A stretch of 64,000 bases of DNA from Bacillota bacterium (GCA_023460035.1 JAEWRN010000044.1:156033-220032); one strand, 5' to 3'; shown: positions 16,454 through 24,985, counted from the first letter of the stretch. The notes: generated by a model not told the origin, from the letters alone. Program-made: numbers and translations.

Positions 16454-16477
16454 ACTTTATTTTTTTATCGCAGCGCT

Positions 16478-17929
16478 TTAGCCCGCCGGCGAATCCACAA
16501 TGCTGTCGTCGCCGTAAGACAGTGCCCGGTTGATGAGCGAATTTGACACCAGCATGCGGGTACCGCCTATTTTTACACAGGTGCCCGGGTAAATTGTGCC
16601 CTTGCACACAATGCGGCCATATCCCTTTTGTTTGATCTGGTCCGCAATCATCTCCAGCTCCTGCGTGCCTTTTTCCAGCAGCTCGCTGCTGGTCTGGTAG
16701 CTGTATAGCGCGTCCTGATACGCCTGCTTTTTTTCCGGCGTCAGGCGGCCGGCAGCCTCGTACTGCTCAAACAATTTCAGCAGTGACTGCAAGCTGGCTA
16801 TTGTGTTTTCCCACTGGGGAATCTGGTCCACCAGCTCTTGCTGACGGCGGATCATCTCGGGGTCGGTACCAATTTCAAGGTAGGTGCGAATGCCCGCAGA
16901 AGAACCAATGGTGCGGGCGACAATATCCTCACCCGCAATGCAGCTGCCCCCCACAATTTTGGCAATGGGCCCGCCCACCTGTATGCTTTTGGCGCATTTG
17001 ATAGTGCAGTTCATAATGTAATCCGACTTAATGCTGCCCTTGGCAAACACATCACAGTTTTCCATATAGCGGGTGGTCAAATCGCCCTCGCACTCCAGCT
17101 TGCAGCCGGTGCTGCCGCGCTTTAAGGTCAGGTTGCCGCCCGCTTTGATTTTGGCGCCGCTGATTGCCGCGCCGATTTGTACATTGCCCTCTGACTCTAC
17201 CGAAAACCCGGACGATACCGTGCCGCCAATGACCACATTGCTGGGCGTTTTGATGCTGCCGGTAGAATTGTCCACATCCTCTTTGATAAACAGCGTGTCG
17301 TTGACGTTGATCTTGTGCATTGCAAAATCGACATAACCGCTGATGGCCGCCGTGATTTGCTGCCCGTCCTCGCTGAGCTTTGTGTTTTTGCCGGTCAAAG
17401 GCGGTACCGGTTTGCCCTTCCGCGCGGGGGCCGTCTCCCCTGTCACGGTAATTCCGTCCACCCCGTCTGTCGGCAGGGCGATGGTGCAAAGCACCTGCCC
17501 CTCGCGCACATTGGTCACAAGGCCAAGGTCGTAAAAATCCACCGAGCCATCCGCCTGCACCTTGGGCTTCAACTCGTTGTCCGCGTCAAATTGCAGCTCG
17601 TAGCTGCCGTCGCTGCCATTGCCCGGCGGCATCCCCTCTGCTACCAGAATTTTCTGCCCGTACACCGGCTCAGCTTCTGCCTTTGCCAGTGCTTCCTGCA
17701 AAACGCCAACCCGAACGCCCTGTGCGGCAAGCAGGTCTGCTAATTTTTGCGCGCCAAGCACCGCCCCGCCATCTTTTGGCGCGGTGAGCAGCAGGTAGGC
17801 ACGCATGTCACGGTCGGCAAGAAACACCTCCGCAGTGGCGTCTACCGGTGTCGGCGGGGGTGCTTGCTGGGTGTTTTCTGCGCTTGTAAATGCGTTGTTT
17901 GTCACAATAAACACCAAACTTTCAAACAA
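16478..17929 (-). CDS. FapA-family (DUF342) beta-solenoid protein
   Basis: A 483-residue protein of the FapA/DUF342 family. The N-terminal third carries the family region with ADGSVDFYDLGLVTNVREGQ and GETAPARKGKPVPPLTGKN. The middle is a repetitive glycine-rich right-handed beta-helix (for example GGTVSSGFSVESEGNVQIGA and IKAGGNLTLKRGS), followed by a coiled-coil segment (about 370-440) and a short beta end. The family is annotated flagellar assembly protein A but is widespread in non-flagellated Firmicutes; polymer or DNA-associated bactofilin-like roles have been suggested. Start is uncertain: TTG 17929 or GTG 17905, neither with a strong ribosome site. It is monocistronic. Confidence 0.85.
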   Translation of the reverse strand: MFESLVFIVTNNAFTSAENTQQAPPPTPVDATAEVFLADRDMRAYLLLTAPKDGGAVLGAQKLADLLAAQGVRVGVLQEALAKAEAEPVYGQKILVAEGMPPGNGSDGSYELQFDADNELKPKVQADGSVDFYDLGLVTNVREGQVLCTIALPTDGVDGITVTGETAPARKGKPVPPLTGKNTKLSEDGQQITAAISGYVDFAMHKINVNDTLFIKEDVDNSTGSIKTPSNVVIGGTVSSGFSVESEGNVQIGAAISGAKIKAGGNLTLKRGSTGCKLECEGDLTTRYMENCDVFAKGSIKSDYIMNCTIKCAKSIQVGGPIAKIVGGSCIAGEDIVARTIGSSAGIRTYLEIGTDPEMIRRQQELVDQIPQWENTIASLQSLLKLFEQYEAAGRLTPEKKQAYQDALYSYQTSSELLEKGTQELEMIADQIKQKGYGRIVCKGTIYPGTCVKIGGTRMLVSNSLINRALSYGDDSIVDSPAG

Positions 17930-18060
17930 TAAACACGGTCTTGTTACCTTTTGTTTTATTATACCCTATTCTGGCAATTTGTGAAATGCAATCGGGTGAA
18001 GTTTGGTTAAATGCACCAAGCAGCCGCCTGTTTATCTGACACATTTACAACAGAAAATGG

Positions 18061-18096
18061 CAAAAGGCCATGCGCAGGCGCATGGGTTGCCTTTTG
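18061..18096 (-). terminator. Terminator-like hairpin after the LysR gene
   Basis: CAAAAGGC (18061-18068) pairs with GCCTTTTG (18089-18096) and encloses the palindrome CATGCGC/GCGCATG. On the minus strand a T-containing stretch follows, so it probably ends the LysR transcript. Confidence 0.6.
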
Positions 18097-18139
18097 GGGC
18101 GCGCTTTGCGGCAAATTTTATCACCGCGGGCGGCAGCAA

Positions 18140-19027
18140 TCAATAAAAATCCTTTCCCCTTGCGCGGCACAGCGCAATAAAATCTTGCGCGGCAGCAGTT
18201 AAATATTTGTTTTTGTGCCACACTAAATCATACCGGCGCTGCAGCCCCTCGTCGGCAAGCGGGCAAGCCGCCACAAAGCCGGTGCGCACATCTTCGCGCA
18301 CCATGCGCTCTGGCAACAGGGAAATGCCAATGCCCGCATGCACCGCGCGCACAAGGGCCTGCGTGCTGACACTCTCCCACAGCGGGTGCGGGGTCAGCTC
18401 GTGCACTGCAAACACGCTGTCCACAAAGCTGCGGCTGGCGCTGCCCTGTTCGCGCAACAGTAAATCCCAGGCAGCGAGGTCCTGTAGCAGCACCTGTTTT
18501 TGCGCAAGCAGCGGGTGACCCGGTGGGGTAATCAATACCAAATGGTCTTTGGCAAAGGGCTCGGTATGAAATTCTGACGCGCCGATATCCTCTTCAATTA
18601 GCGCAAAATCCAGCTCATTGTCCAGCAATGCCTTTTGCAGGTTGCGCCCGTTGGACACCATCACCTGCGCACGGGTGCCGGGGCGTTTTGTTTTAAACTC
18701 CCCCACCAGTGCCGGCAGCAAAAAGGTGCCTATGGTCACACTGCTGCCAATGCGCAGCACGCCAAAGCTATCCCAGTTGCGCATACTTTTTTCCATCGTG
18801 TCAAACAGCTCCACCACGTGCAGCGCATAGGCATACATTTCGCGCCCGCTTTCGGTGATGGCAAGCCCGCGGCCCACCCGGTCAAACAGCAATACCCCGT
18901 AATACTCTTCCAGCTCTTTTACCGCGCGGGTCACCGCGGGCTGGGTCATGTGCAGCTCCTGTGCCGCACGCGTAATATTTTGCAGCTGATATACCTTGAC
19001 AAAAATTTTTAAATGCCGCACCGTCAT
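18140..19027 (-). CDS. LysR-family transcriptional regulator
   Basis: A 295-residue LysR-type protein. The N-terminal winged helix reads ITRAAQELHMTQPAVTRAVK (about 18-37). A linker helix and a periplasmic-binding-protein-like effector domain (about 90-290) follow. The gene is divergent from the two chromate-type transporter genes with a 115-bp shared promoter region holding an inverted repeat, so it most likely controls them in response to their substrate. ATG 19027 is preceded by GAGGGCG. The co-inducer is unknown. Confidence 0.92.
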   Translation of the reverse strand: MTVRHLKIFVKVYQLQNITRAAQELHMTQPAVTRAVKELEEYYGVLLFDRVGRGLAITESGREMYAYALHVVELFDTMEKSMRNWDSFGVLRIGSSVTIGTFLLPALVGEFKTKRPGTRAQVMVSNGRNLQKALLDNELDFALIEEDIGASEFHTEPFAKDHLVLITPPGHPLLAQKQVLLQDLAAWDLLLREQGSASRSFVDSVFAVHELTPHPLWESVSTQALVRAVHAGIGISLLPERMVREDVRTGFVAACPLADEGLQRRYDLVWHKNKYLTAAAQDFIALCRARGKDFY

Positions 19028-19074
19028 CTTATTTTCGCCCTCTTTTAATACATATCATTTTTGTTATTGATTTA

Positions 19075-19118
19075 ATGTAATTATATCATTTTACATATTA
19101 ATGCGCAAACGGTATAAT
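19075..19118 (+). promoter_or_regulatory. Transporter promoter with LysR-type operator
   Basis: TTTACA (19090-19095) and TATAAT (19113-19118) are spaced 17 bp. A dyad ATGTAA-N10-TTACAT (19075-19096) overlaps the -35, as expected for a LysR activator or repressor site between divergent genes. Confidence 0.65.
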
Positions 19119-19142
19119 AAGTAATATAAAGGGGGGCGCACG

Positions 19143-19727
19143 ATGCCAAAAGACACACACGGGCTGACAAAGGCCGTTTTGCTGCGCAAGCTGTTTTTTA
19201 GTATGCTGTACATCAGCGCTTTTACGTTCGGCGGCGGCTTTGTCATTATTACATTTATGAAGCGCAAGTTTGTTGACGAGTTGCACTGGATCGACGAGGA
19301 TGAAATTTTAGACCTCACCGCGCTGGCACAGTCCTCGCCCGGGGCAATCGCCGTGAACGCCGCCATTTTGGTGGGCTGGCGCGTGGCGGGCTTTGCCGGG
19401 ATGCTGGTGGCAATTGTGGGCACCATTTTGCCCCCAATGGTCATTTTGTATGTCATTTCATTTTTTTATGCCGCGTTTGCCAGCAACCTTTATGTCGCCA
19501 TGGTGCTGAAAGGCATGCAGGCCGGCGTGGCCGCCGTTATTCTTGATGTGGTGTTCAGCCTTGGCGGCAAAGTGGTCAAAGAAAAATCAGTACTCAACCT
19601 TATAATTATGGCGCTGGCGTTTTGTGCCGTGTTCTTTTTTAATGTCAACGTAATCTACATTATTCTTGCCGCCGCACTGACCGGGCTGGTGCGCGCACTG
19701 GTGTTGAAAAGGGGGAACAAGCTATGA
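19143..19727 (+). CDS. Chromate-transporter family protein, first half
   Basis: A 194-residue membrane protein equal to one CHR domain. It has about six hydrophobic segments and the family motifs FTFGGGFVIITF near residue 25 and QSSPGAIAVNAAILVGWRVAG near residue 62. The following gene encodes the second CHR domain. Short-chain CHR proteins work as pairs of this kind with opposite membrane topology. Some CHR proteins export chromate in exchange for sulfate, but many gut members have no proven substrate, so chromate is only a family label. AAGGGGGG at 19129-19136 precedes ATG 19143. It overlaps the next gene by 4 bp (ATGA). Confidence 0.88.
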   Translation: MPKDTHGLTKAVLLRKLFFSMLYISAFTFGGGFVIITFMKRKFVDELHWIDEDEILDLTALAQSSPGAIAVNAAILVGWRVAGFAGMLVAIVGTILPPMVILYVISFFYAAFASNLYVAMVLKGMQAGVAAVILDVVFSLGGKVVKEKSVLNLIIMALAFCAVFFFNVNVIYIILAAALTGLVRALVLKRGNKL

Positions 19728-20308
19728 TTTATCTTAGTTTATTCCTCAGCTTTTTGCAGGTCGGCATGTTCAGCATTGGCGGCGGCTATGCGGCTATTCC
19801 CTTAATCCAAAGCCAGGTGGTGGGGCTACACGGGTGGCTGAGCCTCAGCGAATTCACCGACCTTGTCACGATTGCCGAAATGACCCCCGGCCCCATTGCC
19901 GTCAACTCGGCCACCTTTGTGGGCACCCGCATTGCCGGGCTGCCGGGGGCGCTGGTCGCAACCTTTGGCTGCATTTTGCCCTCCTGCTTCATTGTCTCGC
20001 TGCTGGCCTATATTTATTATAAGTACAAAGAGCTTGGTGCGCTGCAAAGTGTGCTTTCCAGCCTGCGGCCGGCCGTCGTCGCGCTGATTGCCTCTGCCGG
20101 GCTTTCTATTTTAGGGCTCGTCGCGTTCAGCGGGGCTGCCCCGGCGCTTTCTGCGGTAAACTGGGTGGGTGTGGCGCTGTTTGCCGGTGCACTCTTTGTT
20201 TTGCGCAAGTTTAAATGGAACCCCATTTTGGTCATGAGCCTATGCGGGGTGCTGGGGCTGGGGCTGTTTTTGCTGTTCCCCGGTTTTGCCCCCACCGTGG
20301 GCGGTTAG
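19724..20308 (+). CDS. Chromate-transporter family protein, second half
   Basis: A 194-residue membrane protein, partner of the preceding CHR half. Conserved motifs are GMFSIGGGYAAIPLIQ and EMTPGPIAVNSATFVGTRIAG. Translation is coupled to the first half through an ATGA overlap. LysR at 18140 is the likely regulator. The gene ends before a long bidirectional terminator. Substrate uncertain, as for the partner. Confidence 0.88.
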   Translation: MIYLSLFLSFLQVGMFSIGGGYAAIPLIQSQVVGLHGWLSLSEFTDLVTIAEMTPGPIAVNSATFVGTRIAGLPGALVATFGCILPSCFIVSLLAYIYYKYKELGALQSVLSSLRPAVVALIASAGLSILGLVAFSGAAPALSAVNWVGVALFAGALFVLRKFKWNPILVMSLCGVLGLGLFLLFPGFAPTVGG

Positions 20309-20341
20309 ACCGCACCGGGCGCACGTGGTTACCATTGCAAA

Positions 20342-20383
20342 AAGATAGAACGCCGCCGGGCACCCCGGCGGCGTTCTATCTTT
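20342..20383. terminator. Bidirectional terminator between convergent genes
   Basis: A near-perfect stem of about 18 bp built on CGCCGCCGGG and its complement has a CAC loop, A-rich on the left and T6 on the right. It ends the transporter operon and the MBL gene. Confidence 0.92.
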
Positions 20384-20399
20384 TTTGCTTGCCTCTTGT

Positions 20400-21287
20400 T
20401 TAATCTGCCTGCACTGTTTGCCAGCACAGGCGGTTATCCGTAAACTGCACCGCCAGCTTGTCCTGTTCGCGCAGGTACGAAAGGTACGAGCGCACGGTGC
20501 TGCCAATCAGCACATATTGCTCAAAGCTCATCGTCAGCCCATACTGTTCAAACACCTGCTGCAACAGGTCGTCAAACCCAACCGGCTGGCGGCAAAGCTG
20601 TAACAGGGTCTGCAAAATCTGCTGCACCTTGTCGCGGTTAAGCCGTGCCAGCGGGGCAATGTCGTCTGTCGCTTCGGCGTGGGCGGGCACAAACTTCGGC
20701 GCCTGCATAGCCGCCACGGTATCCAGTGTCGTAAGGTAGCTTGCGACGTCATAAATAAAGGTCAGGCCGTATTTTTGCAGCGTCGGCTGCGAGCTGAGGC
20801 AATCGGCCAAAAACACCGTGCCGTCCGGCGTGCGGTAGCCCACCATGTCAAAAAAGTGCCCCGGCAACGGGATTACCTCGACCTCCTGCGGGAAAGCGGG
20901 GTCGGTGACATCCAGCGCGTTGCTGGGCTCTGCCATTAAAAATTTATGCCGCAGCGCTTTGTCCGGGTAGCCGCCGTATAAAAAAGAGGGCTCCAGCAGC
21001 GGGGCGCGGGTAAATGCCGCCTCAATACCCGGCGCAAATATTTTGCAGCCGGTCTGCTGCTGCAAATACCGGTTGCCGCCAATGTGGTCCGCATTCGAGT
21101 GGGTGTTCAAAATACCGCGCAGCACCCAGCCGTTGCGCTCCATCAGCTGGCGCACCTTGCGCCCCGCATCCTTATCGTTGCCGCTGTCGATCAGGTAAAT
21201 GTCGGTCTCGTTCACCTGATACACCCCTATTTTCGCCGGGCTGTTGATATAATAGCTCTGCGGGCCCACTTTAACGAGTTCAAACAT
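20400..21287 (-). CDS. Metallo-beta-lactamase-fold hydrolase with a C-terminal helical extension
   Basis: A 295-residue protein. The MBL domain (about 1-205) includes LIDSGNDKD, the metal motif NTHSNADHIGG, PGHFFDMVGY, FLADCLSSQ and FVPAHAE. The usual HxHxDH is HSNADH, so the second histidine is Asn; the remaining ligands are intact, which suggests altered or single-metal chemistry. The C-terminal 80 residues are helical. ATG 21287 has AAGGGGGC upstream. It is monocistronic and faces the chromate-type operon. The substrate is unknown; thioester or lactone hydrolysis are common in the family. Confidence 0.85.
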   Translation of the reverse strand: MFELVKVGPQSYYINSPAKIGVYQVNETDIYLIDSGNDKDAGRKVRQLMERNGWVLRGILNTHSNADHIGGNRYLQQQTGCKIFAPGIEAAFTRAPLLEPSFLYGGYPDKALRHKFLMAEPSNALDVTDPAFPQEVEVIPLPGHFFDMVGYRTPDGTVFLADCLSSQPTLQKYGLTFIYDVASYLTTLDTVAAMQAPKFVPAHAEATDDIAPLARLNRDKVQQILQTLLQLCRQPVGFDDLLQQVFEQYGLTMSFEQYVLIGSTVRSYLSYLREQDKLAVQFTDNRLCWQTVQAD

Positions 21288-21361
21288 TGCTCTGCCCCCT
21301 TTTATCTTCTGCGCCGCTTTGCCGCCGCGCCGCGCTTTGTGGGGAATTATACCACACTATG

Positions 21362-21410
21362 CAAAAATGCACCAGCCGCCTGCGGCACATTTGCCGCTGG
21401 CCGGTGCATT
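21362..21410 (-). terminator. Intrinsic terminator of the PadR operon
   Basis: AATGCACC (21366-21373) and GGTGCATT (21403-21410) close a longer imperfect stem. On the minus strand TTTTTGC follows. Confidence 0.75.
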
Positions 21411-21418
21411 CGGGTAAT

Positions 21419-21979
21419 TTATTTCGGCACAGAGGTGCTGTAAAACGTTTCGACAAAGGCCTCATCTGCCAGCGGCTGTTGCACCGCCTGCTGCCATGCA
21501 TCCCCTTGCAATAAATCGCCAAGCGGCTGGCCGCCAAGGGTTGCTTGCAGGTCTGCCCGCGCAAACACAAACTCTGCGTCGGTGAGCTCAAACCGAATCG
21601 TCTGCAAATTGTCGATGAGCGCCATGGCCGCCGCCGCGTTGTAGACCAAATCACGGCGCAGCGTTTCGGTGCCAATGTCCTCCACCGTGGCAAAATAGTA
21701 CACGGTAAGGCCCAGATGCTCTGAATCAATTTCAAACTGCGTTTTTGTCTGGTACAGAGGCAGGTGGTAAAACAGGTTGACCGTATTGCTGACATCGCCA
21801 AGGTACAGGCTTTGGTAGGGCAGCGCGGCGGTGATGTCGTGTGTCAACGCATCGTTTTGCGCGGCCGCGTAAGCCCGTTGCTGTGCTGCACGCTGTGGCA
21901 GCACCCCAAACTGAATCGCCGAAAACAGCACGGTGCCCACCACAAAAAGCACGCCAATTTGGTACCACCGCTTACGCAT
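21419..21979 (-). CDS. Membrane-anchored DUF4825-like protein
   Basis: A 186-residue protein with one N-terminal membrane anchor (about 8-27) and an extracytoplasmic domain. The segment YQSLYLGDVSNTVNLFYHLP resembles the start of DUF4825, whose members sit behind PadR or sigma-factor genes in Firmicutes. It overlaps the preceding membrane-protein gene by 8 bp. GTG 21988 is an alternative start, but ATG 21979 has AGGTG at better spacing. The role is unknown; an envelope-stress or signal-peptide-associated function can be guessed only from its operon partners. Confidence 0.7.
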   Translation of the reverse strand: MRKRWYQIGVLFVVGTVLFSAIQFGVLPQRAAQQRAYAAAQNDALTHDITAALPYQSLYLGDVSNTVNLFYHLPLYQTKTQFEIDSEHLGLTVYYFATVEDIGTETLRRDLVYNAAAAMALIDNLQTIRFELTDAEFVFARADLQATLGGQPLGDLLQGDAWQQAVQQPLADEAFVETFYSTSVPK

Positions 21980-22649
21980 TTTCTTCACCTGCCTCGTGCC
22001 CGGCCACCAGCTTTACAAAGCGTGCCACCGCAGCGGGCAGCAGCACTGTGGCGGCGGGCAGGTAATACCGCGCCGCCAGCACCCCAAACTGGTACGGCCC
22101 GTCAATGACGACCGGGCGGCCAAACCAGACATTACTGCCAAAGAGTACCGCCGTGATTGCCAGCACACAAACGGCAAAAAAAGCGGCCCATAGCAGCCAC
22201 ATGGTGCGCGCTGTGCGGCGCAATGCGGTAAGCTGCACAGTGCGCACCAGTTTCGCATCCCGCGTGCGCAAAATAAGTGTGGCAACGGCGCAGCCCATTG
22301 CCAGCAAAAGCGCACCCCACGTTACCAAAGTTGCAAGAAAGCCGGTATTCACCAGCATCAGCGGCAACAGCAGCACCCAAAGCAACAGGGCATGCAGCAA
22401 TAATACCTGGCAGCATTCTGCCACAAACGGGTAGTAATATACTCGCTGTTCGCCCCAAATCAGCCCTTCTAATGACGGCATGCCCTGTTTTGTCGCCCGC
22501 TGCGCGTCCCCGGCGCTCATGCCCTGCGCCAGCAGGTCCTGCTCGTGCGCTTTGAGGTTGGTGTAAACCTCCTCTTTTAAATCCCGCAGGGTTGCTGTTT
22601 TGGGTGCACGGGCAAATAATTTGTCCACATATTGTTTCAGCTCGTCCAT
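21972..22649 (-). CDS. Membrane protein with permease-prefix-type N-terminus
   Basis: A 225-residue protein. Its soluble N-terminus (MDELKQYVDKLFARAP, then LKEEVYTNLKAHEQDLLAQG) is the helical segment found in front of permease-like and DUF1700-type membrane proteins paired with PadR regulators. Four hydrophobic segments follow (about 76-97, 101-122, 148-172, 190-213). The start ATG 22649 has GAAGAGGG eight bases upstream. It lies between a PadR regulator and a DUF4825-like protein in one operon, the common PadR-(DUF1700)-effector layout. No enzymatic motif. Confidence 0.72.
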   Translation of the reverse strand: MDELKQYVDKLFARAPKTATLRDLKEEVYTNLKAHEQDLLAQGMSAGDAQRATKQGMPSLEGLIWGEQRVYYYPFVAECCQVLLLHALLLWVLLLPLMLVNTGFLATLVTWGALLLAMGCAVATLILRTRDAKLVRTVQLTALRRTARTMWLLWAAFFAVCVLAITAVLFGSNVWFGRPVVIDGPYQFGVLAARYYLPAATVLLPAAVARFVKLVAGHEAGEENA

Positions 22650-22670
22650 ATTCAAAACCCTCTTCCTGTT

Positions 22671-23003
22671 TTAGCTTAAAATTGCGTTGATAATCTGCTG
22701 CGCCTGCTGCCACTGCTGTACCGCGGCGGCCAGCTGCGCGCTGCCATTGGGGGTGAGGTGGTAGTATTTTCTGCGCCCCCCCTGTGACTCTTCGCCCCAA
22801 TAGCTTTCAATTAAATTTTCTTTTTCGAGCCGTTTTAAGCTGGTGTACAGCGACGGTTCTTTCAGCTCGTACGCGCCGCCGCTTTTTTGGCTGATCGTTT
22901 TGACAATTTCATACCCATAGCTGTCCCGCTCTGCCAGCACACGCAGCAGCATGGTATCGATATGCCCGCGGATCAGATCGCTGCTGATTCTGTCGTCTGC
23001 CAT
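22671..23003 (-). CDS. PadR-family transcriptional regulator
   Basis: A 110-residue PadR protein with the winged-helix core ISSDLIRGHIDTMLLRVL, SYGYEIVKTI, LKEPSLYTSLKRLEKENLIE and the wing GGRRKYYHLT. ATG 23003 is preceded by GTGAGG; upstream codons overlap the promoter and are excluded. It is the first gene of a three-gene operon. A dyad in its promoter spacer suggests autorepression. Confidence 0.92.
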   Translation of the reverse strand: MADDRISSDLIRGHIDTMLLRVLAERDSYGYEIVKTISQKSGGAYELKEPSLYTSLKRLEKENLIESYWGEESQGGRRKYYHLTPNGSAQLAAAVQQWQQAQQIINAILS

Positions 23004-23025
23004 CTGCCTCACTTCCTTTGATTGC

Positions 23026-23054
23026 ATTATACGACATATTACTATGTGTGTCAA
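23026..23054 (-). promoter_or_regulatory. Consensus promoter with PadR operator in the spacer
   Basis: On the minus strand TTGACA (23054-23049) and TATAAT (23031-23026) are perfect and 17 bp apart. ACATA-TTAC-TATGT (23034-23047) sits within the spacer. PadR proteins bind ATGT/ACAT-type dyads, so the regulator probably shuts off its own operon by occluding polymerase. Confidence 0.8.
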
Positions 23055-23562
23055 TGTAGTATTTTAAAAACAGTAGTCTTGTTTTCCTCTTTTCCTGTGT
23101 GGTGTGCCAGCAAAAATAAGGCCGGCCTGTTTCGGCACGCCTTGCCCTTTTTACAGCCGCCTGTGTGGCGGCATAAGGCCCCGCTAAGGCTGTAAGCGGC
23201 AACGGCGAAAGCCGCCGGTTGCCCTCCCCGCTTTAAAGGGGCAAACGGCCTTTTTCTATTTATGGCTGCCCCAGCAAAACAAGCGGCAAGCCCCGCAAGG
23301 CTTGCCGCTTGTTTTGTTTTTACCTGCTTTTACTGTCCTTTGCCGGTGGCGGTTGGGCAGGGCCTATACCGCAAAAGCGCGCTTTATGGCACAGGCATTC
23401 CGTGCGTAAAAAACACTTTTCACCCCGGCCGTCTTGTCGCCAAATGGCCTGTACAAAGGGTGGTCGTTTGCTGCGGCGGCATTTGTTTACTGGGCGGCGG
23501 TGTTGCGGGCGTTTTGTTTTTTAATACCATTTGTAAATTTATCTTTTTTTATTCAATTTGTT
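23055..23562. other. 508-bp gap with hairpins and an isolated terminator
   Basis: No credible gene is seen. Several GC-rich hairpins occur, including a strong one near 23206-23226 (GGCAAC / GTTGCC arms around GGCG-AAAG). The main feature is a long stem at 23275-23292 / 23299-23316 followed by five T on the plus strand and preceded by AAAA, a bidirectional terminator. The alkyltransferase-like gene at 23563 could use it from the right. From the left it would end an unidentified plus-strand transcript. Confidence 0.4.
23275..23321. terminator. Long bidirectional terminator
   Basis: An 18-bp perfect stem built on CAAAACAAGCGGCAAGCC pairs around a CCGCAA loop and is followed by T5. It is suitable for the minus-strand gene at 23563, although it lies 240 bp beyond that gene's stop. 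Confidence 0.8.
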
Positions 23563-24039
23563 TTAAAATTGAAACAATGCCTTCTCATAGCCCTGCACAA
23601 AGTAGCGCAGGTTGGTGCGGCCACGGCAGATGACGGTATGCCCCTCGGCCTCCAGCAGCGCCTTTTGGTGTTCGGACCCGCCGGGGTATTTGGGGTTTAG
23701 CTCCCCATTCGCTTTTAGGGTGCGCCACCACGGGGTTTTATCCTGCGCACGCTGTTCGCTGGCCCATGCGGCAATTGACACAAAAATGCCCGCGGTGATG
23801 GGGTCGGTAAAATCCGCCCCCGCCTGCTGCGCAAACAGGGCACGCAATTGCCCCACCGTTGCCAGATTGCCGTTTGGCACGCGGCGCATCATCTCGTCAT
23901 AAGCAATGGGCGGGGCAAAATACATGCGCTGCCCGCCATATTTTTGGATGCTGGCGGCGTCGGTAATCTGCTGAATTTTGGGCATGTCCTTTGCGTTGTG
24001 CAGCATGGCGTTAAAGTCTTTACTCGCTTCGTTTGCCAT
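23563..24039 (-). CDS. Alkyltransferase-like (ATL) protein, MGMT family without the reactive Cys
   Basis: A 158-residue protein resembling the DNA-binding domain of O6-alkylguanine-DNA alkyltransferase: MMRRVPNGNLATVGQLRALF corresponds to the helix-turn-helix entry. Where repair enzymes have PCHRV, this protein has PWWR (103-106). ATL proteins are MGMT homologues with Trp in place of the acceptor Cys; they bind alkylated guanine and direct nucleotide excision repair. The match to the family is recognisable but weak outside these motifs. ATG 24039 follows GTAGGAGGTG. It is monocistronic. Confidence 0.68.
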   Translation of the reverse strand: MANEASKDFNAMLHNAKDMPKIQQITDAASIQKYGGQRMYFAPPIAYDEMMRRVPNGNLATVGQLRALFAQQAGADFTDPITAGIFVSIAAWASEQRAQDKTPWWRTLKANGELNPKYPGGSEHQKALLEAEGHTVICRGRTNLRYFVQGYEKALFQF

Positions 24040-24184
24040 TGTTTACACCTCCTACACTGCAAGCATACGTCGTTTTAGTGCCTATTGCAATGAGGCTGTT
24101 TTACTTTTTTATAAAAACTGATACCCCCACCGCACGGATGTGGTATGCTGTTACAAGGGGACGCCCCTGTGAAGGAGAGGTTTG

Positions 24185-24934
24185 ATGAAAAGCAACCCAC
24201 AAGAACTGCGAAACCGCGGATACGCGGGTGAGGCCGACCTGCAACAACTTGTGTTTGCAGCGGATGAGACGTTGCTTAGCCTGTTGCAAACCGGCACCCC
24301 GGTACAGCGCACCGCAGCCTGCACCGTATTAGCCGCAAGGCCGGTGGGCAAAACCGCGGCTTTTTTTGCCGCCGCGCTAGCGGCGTTGCAAACCGAACCC
24401 TGTTTATATACACGCCTGGCACTGTGCAGTGCATTACAACAGGGGGGCGAGGCTGCCGCACGGCAGATGACGCCCTTTTTAGGCAAAATTGGTAAAAACC
24501 AGTATCAGGCGCCGCCGTTGCGTGTGTCGCAGAAAAAAAGCTACCCGCTGCCGCGCGACATCATGGCACGCAGCCTTGCCCGCATGGGCAGCGCCGCCTT
24601 GCCGGCATTGCTGGCAGTGCTGCGCGAAGGTACTGCCGCACAAGTTTCTGAAGCGCTGGACGCCGTGGGCTTTTTGTTGTTTTACGCGCCGCAGCCCGCC
24701 CCAAAAGACGCATTGGACGCCGTGGTAAACACCCTGCAACGCTACCCCGGCAACGACCTGCTATTGTGGAAGTGCACCGGCTGCCTTTGCGCCTTTGATA
24801 ACCCCCACGCCACTGACCTGTTGCAAAACCTTGCCACACAATCGGCAAGCCCCGCTGTGCGCGCACAGGCCGCCCGCAGCCTGCAACTGGCAACACAGCA
24901 CAACGCTTTTGCGCGGCCTTTGCCCACCCCATAA
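24185..24934 (+). CDS. HEAT-like repeat protein
   Basis: A 249-residue, alanine- and leucine-rich helical protein. Repeating helical pairs such as TPVQRTAACTVLAARPVG, ARSLARMGSAALPALLAVL and SPAVRAQAARSLQLA resemble HEAT/PBS-lyase repeats. It has no catalytic residue pattern, signal peptide or membrane segment, so it is probably a cytoplasmic protein-binding scaffold. The start is ATG 24185, seven bases after AGGAG (24173-24177). A -10 TATGCT lies at 24143-24148. Neighbours give no clue to a partner. Confidence 0.65.
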   Translation: MKSNPQELRNRGYAGEADLQQLVFAADETLLSLLQTGTPVQRTAACTVLAARPVGKTAAFFAAALAALQTEPCLYTRLALCSALQQGGEAAARQMTPFLGKIGKNQYQAPPLRVSQKKSYPLPRDIMARSLARMGSAALPALLAVLREGTAAQVSEALDAVGFLLFYAPQPAPKDALDAVVNTLQRYPGNDLLLWKCTGCLCAFDNPHATDLLQNLATQSASPAVRAQAARSLQLATQHNAFARPLPTP

Positions 24935-24985
24935 AACACGCCCCTGTTGGAACCTCATGGGGGCTGTTTGCCGAACATTGTAAAA

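Noticed and set aside
16478..17929. Flagellar function for the FapA-like protein
   Set aside because: No flagellar genes are near and the family occurs in non-motile bacteria; the name is historical.
23434..23700. Hydrophobic plus-strand frame with membrane-like segments
   Set aside because: There is no ribosome site, the start is a TTG without context, and the frame runs into the opposite strand of the alkyltransferase-like gene.
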